Origin: Gracilimonas mengyeensis
GTDB lineage: Bacteria; Bacteroidota; Rhodothermia; Balneolales; Balneolaceae
Direction of reading: 5' to 3'
Length of the DNA: 64,000 bases
Assembly (NCBI RefSeq): GCF_900182705.1
Contig: NZ_FXTP01000012.1
Span: 1 to 64,000, forward strand
Notes under the pieces: generated by a model
What the model saw: the letters and a program-made list of their open reading frames with translations, nothing else
Told to the model about the DNA's origin: nothing
The model's database searches: none
Position numbers and translations under genes: made by a program
Shown here: in pieces, positions 7,768 to 17,029 of the stretch
How the letters are laid out: the number at the start of each line of letters is the position of its first letter
Numbering within the stretch: the first letter of the stretch is position 1

Positions 7768-9504
7768 GTGGATACCTCCTCAACCGATATCAACCCCAAC
7801 CAGGAAGAACGGCGAAGCCGGTTTGAATTACGCACGCTACTCGAAACCAGCCGGCTGCTCATCGAATCGCAGGAACCTGATTTTGTATTAAACAACTTGC
7901 TACTCATTACCATGGGCAAGCTATTGGTTCCCAAAGGCATGATTTTAATTAACCAGGGAAGTGATAAAAAATACCAGGTAAGTAAAGTTAAGGGCCGCTG
8001 CCCGTTTTCTGAGGGAGACATCATTAAGCTAAATTTTGATTCTAAACTTTTGGATCAGCCCACCCTGCGAGCTTCCGAAGTGCCTGAAGTTGCCGGCCAA
8101 ATGGATCTGCCCGACAACAGTATTTTCTTCAACCTGCGTACGACGAACCATCATCTTGGCTTTTTGTGCCTTGGCCCCAAAGGCAACAAGTCTGAGCTCA
8201 CCCAAAATGAGATTGAATTCATTGAAAGTCTCTCGATCATTTCTTCGGTAGCCATTGCCAATTCCCGGATGTTCCAGGAACTGCGCTTAATCAACCGAAA
8301 GCTGGACCGTAAAGTACATGACCTGCATACCCTGCTGGAACTCAGCAAGGATTTCAACATGATGGTGGATCAGCAGGATATTGCGCGCACTTTCAAATTT
8401 GCCATGCTGGGGCAAATGCTGATACGTACCTTCTTTTTTGCGCTGGAAGTGGAAGGTGAAAAATCTGTGGTAGCCAGCAGCGGTTTAAAGGAACAACCCA
8501 GCGAAAGAGAACTTGAGCGGCTTTTTGAACTTGATGATGTTTTCAGGTGTGATGAAGCCGAACATAACTGTCCTTTCCTGGAGAAAAATGGGCTCAAACT
8601 GGTGATAGCGCTGCGTTTTCAAAATGAAAAAATTGGCGTTGTGGGCGTAGGTGAACCTGCAAATAAAGCAACCTACGGGGAAGAAGAAGTCAACTTCCTG
8701 CAATCATTGGGGAACCTGGCACTGCTTAATATCCAAAAAACATACCTGCTGAAAGAGCGAATTGAAAAGCAGCGCATGGAAGAAGAACTGAACCTGGCCA
8801 AGACCATTCAGCAAGGGCTGCTTCCTTCCCCCCTGCCCACCATCCCAGGCTTTGATTTGGATGCCTCCAACGTATCTTCCTACCAGGTAGGCGGCGATTA
8901 TTTTGATGTGGTAGAAACTCCTGACGGTGGCCATGTACTCGCCATTGCCGATGTAACTGGTAAGGGCGTTCCAGCTTCCCTGCTCATGGCGAACCTTCAA
9001 TCCATGTTGCATGCCCTGGCCCCTATTGACGTAACCTTGCCTGAAGCTACCTCCAGTATCAACGATATCATTTACGAAAATACCCCGGCCGACAAATTCA
9101 TCACCTTCTTTTGGGGAAAAATTTCCGATGACGGTTCCCGGTTTGATTTCGTAAATGCAGGCCACAATCCCCCGCTTCTATTTCGGAAAGGAGAGGATTC
9201 TCCGAGACAGCTGGATGCGGGCGGTGTCATTTTAGGCGCTATGCCCTCTATGACACCCTATGATACCTCCTCTTTGGAATTCCAGCCCGGGGATGTACTC
9301 GTTTTTTTCACCGACGGGGTTACGGAAGCCATGAACCCGGATCAAACCGAAGAATATGAAGAAGAACGTCTGAAAGCATGCATTAGCAAGAATCTCGACA
9401 AAAGCTCTTCAGAGATTATGCAGGCCATTGTAGACGATGTACAGAATTTCTCCGACGGCATACAGTATGACGACATTACATTGATGGTGCTAAAAGTGCA
9501 TTAA
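7768..9504 (+). CDS. GAF-GAF-SpoIIE phosphatase (RsbU/RsbP-type PP2C)
   Basis: 578 residues with a GTG start at 7768. Two GAF-like sensor domains occupy about 20-168 and 190-325, joined through a helix (about 325-350, RIEKQRMEEELNLAKTIQQG) to a PP2C-type SpoIIE phosphatase (about 358-578). Metal-binding residues are visible: GGDYFD (Asp377), IADVTGKG (Asp395), FTDGVTEA (Asp516) and YDDIT (Asp568/569). Enzymes of this build remove the phosphate from the STAS antagonist in response to a signal. The GAF domains show no haem or chromophore motif that I can recognise, so the input is unknown. It completes the antagonist-kinase-phosphatase operon. Confidence 0.93.
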   Translation: MDTSSTDINPNQEERRSRFELRTLLETSRLLIESQEPDFVLNNLLLITMGKLLVPKGMILINQGSDKKYQVSKVKGRCPFSEGDIIKLNFDSKLLDQPTLRASEVPEVAGQMDLPDNSIFFNLRTTNHHLGFLCLGPKGNKSELTQNEIEFIESLSIISSVAIANSRMFQELRLINRKLDRKVHDLHTLLELSKDFNMMVDQQDIARTFKFAMLGQMLIRTFFFALEVEGEKSVVASSGLKEQPSERELERLFELDDVFRCDEAEHNCPFLEKNGLKLVIALRFQNEKIGVVGVGEPANKATYGEEEVNFLQSLGNLALLNIQKTYLLKERIEKQRMEEELNLAKTIQQGLLPSPLPTIPGFDLDASNVSSYQVGGDYFDVVETPDGGHVLAIADVTGKGVPASLLMANLQSMLHALAPIDVTLPEATSSINDIIYENTPADKFITFFWGKISDDGSRFDFVNAGHNPPLLFRKGEDSPRQLDAGGVILGAMPSMTPYDTSSLEFQPGDVLVFFTDGVTEAMNPDQTEEYEEERLKACISKNLDKSSSEIMQAIVDDVQNFSDGIQYDDITLMVLKVH

Positions 9505-9868
9505 AGAAAAAGATTATAGAGTTTGAAGGACTTTCAATCTTAGCACCTAACTAAACCACCCTGCACTGAAAGTGCAGGGGTTTGGTTGGAGACTGAAAGT
9601 CCCGGTCGCTCCACCATCCCGGTCATCCAGAGGGTACCCCCGATGGACCTTGCATTTTGCGGAGCATCTTCAACCAATTTCCTGAACTATATTTCCAGTG
9701 GCTCATGCGCTGTTGCCACTGGTTGGTTGGCAATCATTTCTTGGCTAAGGTTCTTCAGCGGTAGCTTCTGAATGACCCCATAATCTTAGCCATTAGATTT
9801 TTTTGGAATACTAACGTGCTGCACTAAAAGTGCAGGGTTTTTAACCCCCGGCTGGGACCAATAAAAAA
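9505..9868. repeat. Intergenic region bounded by a pair of near-identical hairpins
   Basis: No gene is seen. One hairpin is CCCTGCACT-GAA-AGTGCAGGG (9559-9579). A second, CTGCACT-AAA-AGTGCAG (9819-9835), shares the same stem and lies 260 bp away in the same orientation. Each is followed by GGGTTT-type bases. The interval lies between convergent genes. The intervening 240 bp has short inverted segments (for example CCAACCAGT type runs) but no reading frame I can support. Confidence 0.5.
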
Positions 9869-11380
9869 TTAGTTCAAAGTCTGGATACCCAACACCCCTT
9901 GCGTGGCACTGCCCCGGTTGTTGGAATAAGCCAGAATACTTTGGTAGGTATTGTATCGGTTCATGATCTCATTCACGTACCGCACCGTCTCAATTCCGCG
10001 GCAGAAACCGTATCTCGCATGCTGGTAGTATCGGCGCTGCATCAGTTTCAATAGCGACTCTGACACATGCTCCCAGCTGTTAGGATCGTCGTTATGATCG
10101 ATTGCGAGGCGCCGGGCATCGGCCAAGTGACCAGAACCGGCGTTGTAGGTAGCCAACGCAAATTGCCACTGGTTGGTGGAATCCATGTAGGAATAATGCT
10201 TGAGATGGGATGATAAAATCTTGGCCCCTTCACGGATATTCACTTCGGGGATATATAATGAGTCGGAGGAGATTTCAGAAAAACGTGGCATCACCTGCAT
10301 GATACCAACAGCTCCAGCCCAGCTAACAGACGAGGGGTTAAACTTCGACTCCTGCGCGGCAATAGCAGTAAGCATGACCCAGTCCAAGTCGTATTCCTCA
10401 GCCACCTCTTGAATCATATTATCATAGGGCGAGATGCTTTCGTAGGGATTGTTCTGATAAGCCGGATTGTAATAGTCTGCTATCTGATTGCCGCTTTCAA
10501 AGTACTTGCGTCGTAACACATTCAAAAAAGCAGAACGCTTGGGTTCGCCTTCCTCGTTAAAGCGAAAATGCTTGTATAAAAATTTATTTAGCTGATTCTC
10601 CAAGTCTGGCGCATTTCTGCGCACTGCCCAGGCAATCGTATCACTTTCGGCGATCACAGGTCCCTGCACCAGTTCTTCCATGTATTTGCTGGCTGCTTTG
10701 AACATGTTGTTATCAGCAACCGTGGCTTCATACTCGCCTTTGGCTACCTGGAATAAAGCAGACTCAGTATCCATATCATCAGGAATGATGCTGAGCTTTA
10801 TGGGGTATCCCTGTTCTTCCAATTCCTGCAGGCGTACAAAATAGGAGCTGTTCCGGCGAACACTAATTTGAATATTTCTTAAATCGGCAACATTTTCGGG
10901 TTTAAAACCGAGCTCTTCTGAAACCACCACCATTTGATTTACAATATTGTAGGGCCGGGTAAATTCAACAACTTCTTTTCGCTCGGGGGTGATGGTATAA
11001 TTTGCAGCAATGATGTCTCCCCGTCCACTATTCAACAAGTCATACGGACTTTCTTCGGGTCCCGGGATGATTACTTCCAAAGCCAAATCATTCTCTTGAG
11101 TAAACTTCTTGAGCAATTCATACTCAAAGCCTACTTGTAATCCTTTGTACAAAAAGTAAGAGCCTGTACTATAGCTGGTAATCATGCGCAGAACACCGTT
11201 GTTTTTTATGGTGCTCCAATCTCTGTCAACGGGTTCAGTAACCGTTACAGGCAATGAGGTGGGTACCGGAGATTTCTTTTCCGGTGTATCGGAAGAACAA
11301 CTGGCCAACATCAACAGACCGCATCCGCCCAAAAGCAGATACTTCGTCATTCCTCCTATGTTATTTCTACTTGACTGCAT
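9869..11380 (-). CDS. mltF: Membrane-bound lytic murein transglycosylase F-like lipoprotein
   Basis: 503 residues. A signal with lipobox LASC gives lipid-attachment Cys28; a start at the internal Met11 (nucleotide 11350) would also give a good lipoprotein signal. About 55-295 is a periplasmic solute-binding family 3 domain (LRMITSYSTGSYFLYKGLQVG). About 315-470 is a goose-lysozyme/SLT domain with AAQESKFNPSS (catalytic Glu344) and WAGAVGIMQVMP. This pairing is diagnostic of MltF, which cleaves peptidoglycan glycan strands to 1,6-anhydro products; the binding domain is thought to sense a muropeptide-like ligand. Monocistronic. Confidence 0.92.
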   Translation of the reverse strand: MQSSRNNIGGMTKYLLLGGCGLLMLASCSSDTPEKKSPVPTSLPVTVTEPVDRDWSTIKNNGVLRMITSYSTGSYFLYKGLQVGFEYELLKKFTQENDLALEVIIPGPEESPYDLLNSGRGDIIAANYTITPERKEVVEFTRPYNIVNQMVVVSEELGFKPENVADLRNIQISVRRNSSYFVRLQELEEQGYPIKLSIIPDDMDTESALFQVAKGEYEATVADNNMFKAASKYMEELVQGPVIAESDTIAWAVRRNAPDLENQLNKFLYKHFRFNEEGEPKRSAFLNVLRRKYFESGNQIADYYNPAYQNNPYESISPYDNMIQEVAEEYDLDWVMLTAIAAQESKFNPSSVSWAGAVGIMQVMPRFSEISSDSLYIPEVNIREGAKILSSHLKHYSYMDSTNQWQFALATYNAGSGHLADARRLAIDHNDDPNSWEHVSESLLKLMQRRYYQHARYGFCRGIETVRYVNEIMNRYNTYQSILAYSNNRGSATQGVLGIQTLN

Positions 11381-11596
11381 GCAAAGATTTTGGGTTCAAA
11401 ATCAAAAAAGCAACGTATAATGATTGTACAAACTCAGCTGTCACCAACAAATTATAGCGTTTATTATAACAAATACTGCTATTCATTATGAATAATTATT
11501 GCCACACCCCTTAACGAAAACTTTTTCCAAAAGATTCGCACATTTAATTATCTAAAATATTTTCAGATATTTATAAAAACCGAAAGCCCTAATTAA

Positions 11597-12505
11597 TTAC
11601 TTATCAGAAGATATAGATTTTTTCTTCCAGGTGAGCATCACCCCGCATAAAGTTACAAAAATAGCTATAAAGGATAGCACCGGAGGTAGCTCGTCGAGAA
11701 TAAAAAAGGCTAGTATCGTAGCAAAAACCGGTTCGGTTAAAATAAGGGTTGAAAGCAATGTTGCTGAGACGTACTTCACTGCATAGTTCAGTGAACCGTG
11801 GCCCATCAACTGCGGGCCTACCGAAAGTGCCAACCCTACCCAAAGCACCCTGACATCAATACTTTCCGGTACGCCTTCAATAACCAGCAATATAACCACA
11901 CAGGTAGCAGCCGCATAGCCGTAAACCGGGAACACATATCCCAACCAAGACCTGTTCTGACGTACTTTGCGGCCAATCAAAAAGTAAACAGCGAAAATAG
12001 CCGCCGCTGCAAAAGCCATACTATTCCCCAACAACGGGTTCTCGAAAATAGCCTCGGCATTATAATCGGAGATTCCCAATAGTACCGAACCTCCAAATGC
12101 AACAAAAACGCCCCACCAAACGGTGACGGGGAATTTCATTTTGTACAGGATACGCTCTGCCACAATAAGCATGATGGGATGGATAGTAACCAATACTGAG
12201 GCAGAAGCTACCGAGGTATAGAAAAGCGAGCTGGTCCATAGTGTGAAATGCAACCCAAGAGCGATTCCTGCAAGCACCATCCATTTACTGTCATTGCCCA
12301 CCGGTTTTAAATCGTACTGCTTGCTCTGCTTTTTATAGAGGTAAAAGGGCACCAGCATCAAAAAAGCCCCCACCGTACGGATGGTAACCAGTAATAAAGC
12401 TGAATAATCGGTTGCAAACTTTACCAGCACCGGGGCAAAGCCAAACGTAATGAGCCCCAGTACCAGGATACCATATACTTTTAATTTGGAATAGCTTTGC
12501 TCCAA
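11597..12505 (-). CDS. EamA/DMT-family transporter
   Basis: 302 residues with about ten hydrophobic helices in two EamA repeats (about 10-140 and 155-290). The first repeat begins LGLITFGFAPVLVKFATDYS and the second LLGNSMAFAAAAIFAVYFLI. Drug/metabolite transporters of this build export amino acids, nucleosides or other small metabolites; the substrate cannot be deduced. The DUF4293 gene lies only 6 bp upstream on the same strand, so the two form an operon. Confidence 0.88.
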   Translation of the reverse strand: MEQSYSKLKVYGILVLGLITFGFAPVLVKFATDYSALLLVTIRTVGAFLMLVPFYLYKKQSKQYDLKPVGNDSKWMVLAGIALGLHFTLWTSSLFYTSVASASVLVTIHPIMLIVAERILYKMKFPVTVWWGVFVAFGGSVLLGISDYNAEAIFENPLLGNSMAFAAAAIFAVYFLIGRKVRQNRSWLGYVFPVYGYAAATCVVILLVIEGVPESIDVRVLWVGLALSVGPQLMGHGSLNYAVKYVSATLLSTLILTEPVFATILAFFILDELPPVLSFIAIFVTLCGVMLTWKKKSISSDK

Positions 12506-12511
12506 AGCAAA

Positions 12512-12919
12512 TTACCTGATGCGATCCATCGACCGAACCAGTTCCTCATCTTTACGGATATTACGTAGTGCCAGAATTTGAAAAATCAGTCCTAAGAGTA
12601 CCAATCCTGTACCCAGAGCTTCATCCCATAAGTAGGTACCAATACCGCCCATAGACAACATCACACCCGCACAAAAGCCAAGGGCAATAACCTGCATCAA
12701 GCCAGACCGTTTGACCCAGCTCATTTGGTTCTTCCGGTTCTCATATAGAAAAATAGCTAATATGTTTATAGCCATGGGAATCAACAGGGAAATGGCCAGT
12801 CCGTAACCAATCCATTGCTGAGGATCGGCCATGGCTTTATCATAAATTGGAGTAAAATAGGCAGAGAGATTGAGAAGAGTAGCTACCGCCAAAAAAACGG
12901 TCTGTAATCGTTGTATCAC
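12512..12919 (-). CDS. DUF4293 family four-helix membrane protein
   Basis: 135 residues with four predicted membrane helices (about 5-25, 38-60, 73-92 and 97-118) and a charged tail (NIRKDEELVRSMDRIR). The opening MIQRLQTVFLAVATLLNLSAYFTP segment is characteristic of DUF4293, a family found across Bacteroidota. Its function is unknown. It is the first gene of a two-gene operon with the EamA transporter (6-bp gap). Confidence 0.8.
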   Translation of the reverse strand: MIQRLQTVFLAVATLLNLSAYFTPIYDKAMADPQQWIGYGLAISLLIPMAINILAIFLYENRKNQMSWVKRSGLMQVIALGFCAGVMLSMGGIGTYLWDEALGTGLVLLGLIFQILALRNIRKDEELVRSMDRIR

Positions 12920-13025
12920 GTAATTATGTTTTGGGTTGATTAGATTTCACCCAAAGATAAAGGTTTTGAAAGAATTAACCATGGCGAGTCCTAACCAATC
13001 AAGAGCGTTTCAACCTTAGAACTCG

Positions 13026-13072
13026 TTATGAAGGTCCTCCTTCGTAATGCATTCCCGGAAGCTCCGGCTTCC
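13026..13072 (+). repeat. Two-hairpin repeat, family A
   Basis: Hairpin 1 is TTATGAAGG/CCTTCGTAA (13026-13047, loop TCCT, one G-U pair). Hairpin 2 is GGAAGC/GCTTCC (13057-13072, loop TCCG). The start-to-start distance of 31 bp equals that of the copy at 33287. Hairpin 1 is followed by TGC as in the other copies. Confidence 0.75.
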
Positions 13073-13138
13073 CGTGTTTATACATCCACTCAACGTTAAC
13101 ATGAACTTGGTAGCGATACCCCACCAGGAAAACCTATT

Positions 13139-13187
13139 CAAGGCACAGCCTTGCCGTACTATTACTTTTTAAGTACAACTTCAAAAG
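13139..13187 (+). repeat. Two-hairpin repeat, family B (variant first stem)
   Basis: Hairpin 1 is CAAGGC/GCCTTG (13139-13153, loop ACA). Hairpin 2 is CTTTTTAAGT/ACTTCAAAAG (13165-13187, loop ACA). The second hairpin is nearly the same as in the family B copies at 16666, 17773 and 18210, and the first stem differs while remaining paired. Bases 12920-13299 hold this, the family A copy and a terminator, and no gene. Confidence 0.7.
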
Positions 13188-13245
13188 ATTCATATTGGTG
13201 GGAGTAGTTTTTGATACTGATATAAACCTCCGTTTTGGTTTTCCA

Positions 13246-13277
13246 TAAAAAAGGCGCAAGTAAATACCTGCGCCTTT
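13246..13277 (-). terminator. Rho-independent terminator of the tricorn-like protease gene
   Basis: A 9-bp perfect stem AAAGGCGCA/TGCGCCTTT (13250-13277) with a 10-nt loop, followed on the minus strand by a T-run. It lies about 25 bp past the stop codon of the gene at 13300. Confidence 0.9.
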
Positions 13278-13299
13278 AGAGTTTAATTAAATGTCTCTG

Positions 13300-16200
13300 C
13301 TAATTATTCCCGCTGTCAGGACGCTTCCAGCGAACGGGATCGTCTGGTGTGGGCACGATAGGATCGGGTTGATTTTCGAGTAATCGCAGGGCTTCTTCCA
13401 CCGCTTTTTCCAGCTGTGGATCATGCCCTTCTATAACTTCCTTGGGTGTCTGCATCACTTCAATATCGGGAGCAATACCAACGCCTTCCACGGCCCATTC
13501 GCCATCCAGGTTATAGAAGCCTCCTCGGGGCGCTACAAAATAGCCGCCGTCCACAAAAGGAGGCGTATCCCAGGTTCCAACCAAACCGCCCCAGGTTTGG
13601 GTACCTACCAGCGGACCGATTTCCATCTTACGGAACAGGTAAGGCAACAAATCCCCACCAGAACCGGCTCTTTCATTGATAACCATCACTTTGGGGCCCC
13701 AGATGCCTGCGCCGGGCGTAGTAAAGGGTTTGCGATCAGCCGCTTTGCTGTTGAAGAAACCATGCAGTTCTCTCGCCATGATGTCTACCATGTAGTCGGC
13801 AGCCGAACCACCGCCATTGTTGCGTTCGTCAATCACGGCACCGCGTTTATCCTGTTGTGCAAAATAGTAGCGATTAAAGTAGGTGTATCCGCCCTGACCG
13901 GTATTTGGCACCCAAACATAGGCCAGTTTGCCGTCCGACATTTCGTCTACCTTACGGCGGTTGCCTTCTACCCAGTCCCGGCTGCGCAGACCGTATTCAT
14001 TCGCTATCGGCACTACCGTTACCAATCGGGCACCCTCAGTATTCGGTTCATCATTCACCAATAGTTTTACCTGTCGGTTGACGGTTCCTTCGAAATGCTT
14101 GTAGAAGTTATCTTCGGGATTGATCTCTTCCCCGTTTACTTCCAAAATGTAGTCTCCTTCCTGCACATCAATACCAGGACCAGAAAGCGGGGCTCTTAAA
14201 TCAGGATTCCAGCTTTCGGCTGTCAAAATCTTGTCGATGCGATAGGCCCCGTTTTGCAGCGTGATATCTGCGCCAAGCAACCCTGCCTGCACATCCTCGA
14301 GATCCGGATAATCTCCGCCGCCAACATACGAGTGTCCAACGGCTACTTCACCGCTCATGATATCCAGCACGTAATTCAGATCGGAGCGGTGTTTGGCATG
14401 TTTCACCCAGGGCGCATACCAGTCGTACACATCTTGCCAAGGGGCACCGTGCATGTTATCCACGTACAGGAAGTCGCGCATGAAGCGCCAGCCATCGTTA
14501 TAAATCTGCATAAATTCTTCCTGCGGATTCACCTTCACTTTCACCCCTGAAATATCGATGGCGCCATCACCGGGATTTTTCTGTCCGGTGCCGGTATCCA
14601 AAATCCCCCAGGTGGTTCCACTTCTATAGAGTAAGCTGCTGCGATCGGCAGAAACCACGGCCTCGTTCACACCTGACAAAAACAAACTGCCTTCCCGTTT
14701 TTCCAGGTCATATTTGTGCAATTTGGTTCCTTCATTGGGAACTTCTTCCATGTAGAATACACTGCCATCCGGGCCGGGCAGTAACCCGGTGTAATTGCGT
14801 TCCGGGATATCCACGGCCAATGTACGCTCAGAAAGTCCTTCCAGATCGATAGTCACGGAAACGCCTTCATCATCCCCTGCTTTCGTTTCTTCTTTTTCTT
14901 CGGATGGGATCTCTTCATCGTCGCTTTTTGGAAGCAAGGGGGAAGGTTCGCCCTCCGCCAGCACCATCATATACAGAGCACGGGTTACCGGCATATTGTA
15001 CGAACTCATATCCAGCCAACCGGTATTGAGGCCGTAATCGGTACTGGCCAGGAAGTACAAGTATTTGCCGTCATCACTCCAAACCGGGGTAATGGCATCC
15101 GACATGCCATCTGTAAGTTGGTGGGTTTTACCGGTCCCGATATTATGCACATGCACAGCTTTAAACTGGTTATCCAGCAGTTTCACATAGGCAATCCACT
15201 TGCTATCGGGAGACCATACAGGATTTAGTGTACGGTTGGGATGCGCATAACTGTCCGTATCCACTTTCTCTGCTTCGCCAGATTCTACATTCACATACCA
15301 GAGATTGTAATCGGTATCGGTATAGGCAATGTGCTTGCCATCCGGCGACCAATCCGGGCGGAAGTAAAAGGTTGGATTGGGTAATGAAATAGATTTCGGC
15401 TCTTCCAGCCCAAACTGATCAGATATCACCAACTGGTACTCACCGCTGGCATCCGAGAACCAGGCCACTTTATCTCCTTTGGGAGACCAAATCGGATATC
15501 GCTCGGCACTGGCTGAAGAGTTGCTCAGGTTTCTCCAAGTACCATTTTCTTTAGGTACGGTGATGATTTCACCCCGGTATTGGAAAATAGCACGCTTGCC
15601 GGTCGGTGAAAGCTGGGCGTTGTCCAGGTTATAGGCACTGGGTTCTTCCCAACGCGGACGCCCATAGCTCATATCGCCGGCTACATGAATCTCAAGCTGA
15701 TTGGTCTCGCCGTTCTCGGGATTAAGCAAATGCAGGTAACCGCCCTGCTCGTACACAATCATTCCAAAACCGGCATCGATGGATTTAGCATCAAAGTCTG
15801 AATGAAAGGTCCACTGTTTCTCTTCGCCGGTTTCGATGTTGTAAGACCATACATTGTTGGCAAAATCCCGCTCGGAAAGATAGAATACTTCATCATCTCC
15901 CAACCAAACGGGATCGGTGTGGCGCTCGTTGTCGGTACGGGGCGTTTGTACCAAATCAAAGCTTTCCAGGTTTACAATCCAGATGGGCTGTGCCTGTCCG
16001 CCCCGGTAATTTCTCCATTCCGGATCCCAAAAGGTAATGGGATTGTAAGCGATGTACTGGCCGTCTTCGGATACTTCACCGGTTGCCGCACGCGGAATGG
16101 GCAGCACTTCCGGCGTCCCTCCTTCGGTGCTCACTTTCCAAATGCGATTGAGCTGGGTGGGATGGCCATCACGGGAAGAACGGAACAGAATTTCGCCTTC

Positions 16201-16554
16201 TGGTGTCCAGCCGGTCACGATGTCATCGCCCGGATGCCAGGTAAGGCGCTTTGGTGAGCCGCCTTCGGCCGGGATAACATAGACATCCTCGTTGCCGGAA
16301 TATTCGCCGGTAAAAGCAATCATGCTTCCATCCGGGGAATAATGCGGATAGGATTCTCCCCCAATGTTGCTGGTAAGGCGGATGGCATCTCCGCCATTTT
16401 TGTCGACTTGCCACAAATCGTTGGCATGAACGAAGACAATGTGGGTTTCAGAAATGGTGGGTTCGCGTAATAACTGCGTTCCTTGTGCAAAAACGCTGAC
16501 TGAACCGGTTATAAAGATGAGTGAAGTGAGTAAGACTCCAAATAGATGTTTCAT
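13300..16554 (-). CDS. Tricorn-like S41 family serine protease, secreted
   Basis: 1084 residues. After a signal peptide (about 1-24, ending VFAQG) come two stretches of TolB/WD40-like beta-propeller repeats (about 30-290 and 300-560), seen as repeating PxWSPDGKxIAY units such as PDWSPDGKHIAY. An acidic linker (about 545-560) precedes the tricorn C1 region, a PDZ domain (about 760-840, GPGIDVQEGDYILEVNGEEI) and the S41 catalytic domain. GHSYVGGGDYPD carries the candidate catalytic His, and NERAGSGGDLLPYLF carries the nucleophile Ser. Tricorn-type proteases degrade peptides produced by other proteases; the signal peptide places this one in the periplasm. It is monocistronic with its own terminator. 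Confidence 0.92.
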   Translation of the reverse strand: MKHLFGVLLTSLIFITGSVSVFAQGTQLLREPTISETHIVFVHANDLWQVDKNGGDAIRLTSNIGGESYPHYSPDGSMIAFTGEYSGNEDVYVIPAEGGSPKRLTWHPGDDIVTGWTPEGEILFRSSRDGHPTQLNRIWKVSTEGGTPEVLPIPRAATGEVSEDGQYIAYNPITFWDPEWRNYRGGQAQPIWIVNLESFDLVQTPRTDNERHTDPVWLGDDEVFYLSERDFANNVWSYNIETGEEKQWTFHSDFDAKSIDAGFGMIVYEQGGYLHLLNPENGETNQLEIHVAGDMSYGRPRWEEPSAYNLDNAQLSPTGKRAIFQYRGEIITVPKENGTWRNLSNSSASAERYPIWSPKGDKVAWFSDASGEYQLVISDQFGLEEPKSISLPNPTFYFRPDWSPDGKHIAYTDTDYNLWYVNVESGEAEKVDTDSYAHPNRTLNPVWSPDSKWIAYVKLLDNQFKAVHVHNIGTGKTHQLTDGMSDAITPVWSDDGKYLYFLASTDYGLNTGWLDMSSYNMPVTRALYMMVLAEGEPSPLLPKSDDEEIPSEEKEETKAGDDEGVSVTIDLEGLSERTLAVDIPERNYTGLLPGPDGSVFYMEEVPNEGTKLHKYDLEKREGSLFLSGVNEAVVSADRSSLLYRSGTTWGILDTGTGQKNPGDGAIDISGVKVKVNPQEEFMQIYNDGWRFMRDFLYVDNMHGAPWQDVYDWYAPWVKHAKHRSDLNYVLDIMSGEVAVGHSYVGGGDYPDLEDVQAGLLGADITLQNGAYRIDKILTAESWNPDLRAPLSGPGIDVQEGDYILEVNGEEINPEDNFYKHFEGTVNRQVKLLVNDEPNTEGARLVTVVPIANEYGLRSRDWVEGNRRKVDEMSDGKLAYVWVPNTGQGGYTYFNRYYFAQQDKRGAVIDERNNGGGSAADYMVDIMARELHGFFNSKAADRKPFTTPGAGIWGPKVMVINERAGSGGDLLPYLFRKMEIGPLVGTQTWGGLVGTWDTPPFVDGGYFVAPRGGFYNLDGEWAVEGVGIAPDIEVMQTPKEVIEGHDPQLEKAVEEALRLLENQPDPIVPTPDDPVRWKRPDSGNN

Positions 16555-16665
16555 AATCCCGATGATTTAGTTAGAAATGCGTTGGGAATATAAAGAATCA
16601 GTAAGGATGATATGCGGCTGTTGATGAATCTTTACAAGGTGAGTAGTGCTCCTGTTTCTCACTCC

Positions 16666-16725
16666 GTGTCGGGAGGTAAAACCTCCCATCGCTGTTGCTT
16701 TTCAAGTACAACTTGAAAAGATCTT
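16666..16725 (+). repeat. Two-hairpin repeat, family B copy 1
   Basis: Hairpin 1 is GGGAGGT/ACCTCCC (16671-16687, loop AAA). Hairpin 2 is CTTTTCAAGT/ACTTGAAAAG (16698-16720, loop ACA), followed by ATCTTTA. The start-to-start spacing of 27 bp is identical in the copies at 17778 and 18215. This is the left end of the repeat-rich island around vapBC. Confidence 0.85.
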
Positions 16726-16743
16726 TAATAATGTATTTAAGGC

Positions 16744-16830
16744 CGTAGCTCCATCATTCGGCTCAGCCGGACTGCCCTCCCTGAAAAATCAGCAAGCTGA
16801 TTTTCCGGTCCCTCCCGAAGGGACACAGAA
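16744..16830 (+). repeat. Palindromic repeats, including an AAAATCAGC hairpin (family F copy 1)
   Basis: A 9-bp stem AAAATCAGC/GCTGATTTT (16785-16804, loop AA) is followed by CCGG and a TCCCT/AGGGA hairpin (16811-16823). The same order, stem, CCGG spacer and a TCCCTC/GAGGGA hairpin recur at 33672-33713. The preceding phrase AGCTCCATCATTCGGCTCAG (16747-16766) recurs at 18064. An apparent reading frame through here is repeat DNA. Confidence 0.7.
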
Positions 16831-16882
16831 TTCTTCCCCTTACAAAAATCGGTTCATTCAACCCGAATTTATTCTTAGCAAA

Positions 16883-16952
16883 GAACCTATCTCTCTTTCG
16901 CCTGCTCCGAGCATTCGGAGGAGAGAGACAGAAATTGGCTCGCCATATTTCA
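16883..16952 (+). repeat. 70-bp direct repeat, left copy (family C), beside vapBC
   Basis: These 70 bases are repeated without a single difference at 17865-17934, 982 bp away in the same orientation. The unit contains a nested hairpin whose core is CTCCGA/TCGGAG (loop GCAT) inside CTCTCT/AGAGAG arms. The vapBC operon lies between the two copies. Confidence 0.9.
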
Positions 16953-17029
16953 TAGAGAGGGAAGCCAGGAGCAACTTTCTTTCATTAAACTGCTAAATGC
17001 CTATCGGATGATATAGCTATTCTTTTCCA

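Noticed and set aside
16646-16996. 116-codon open frame upstream of the first vapBC
   Set aside because: It is built from the B, F and C repeat elements, and the related repeats at 17773-18269 do not keep the frame.
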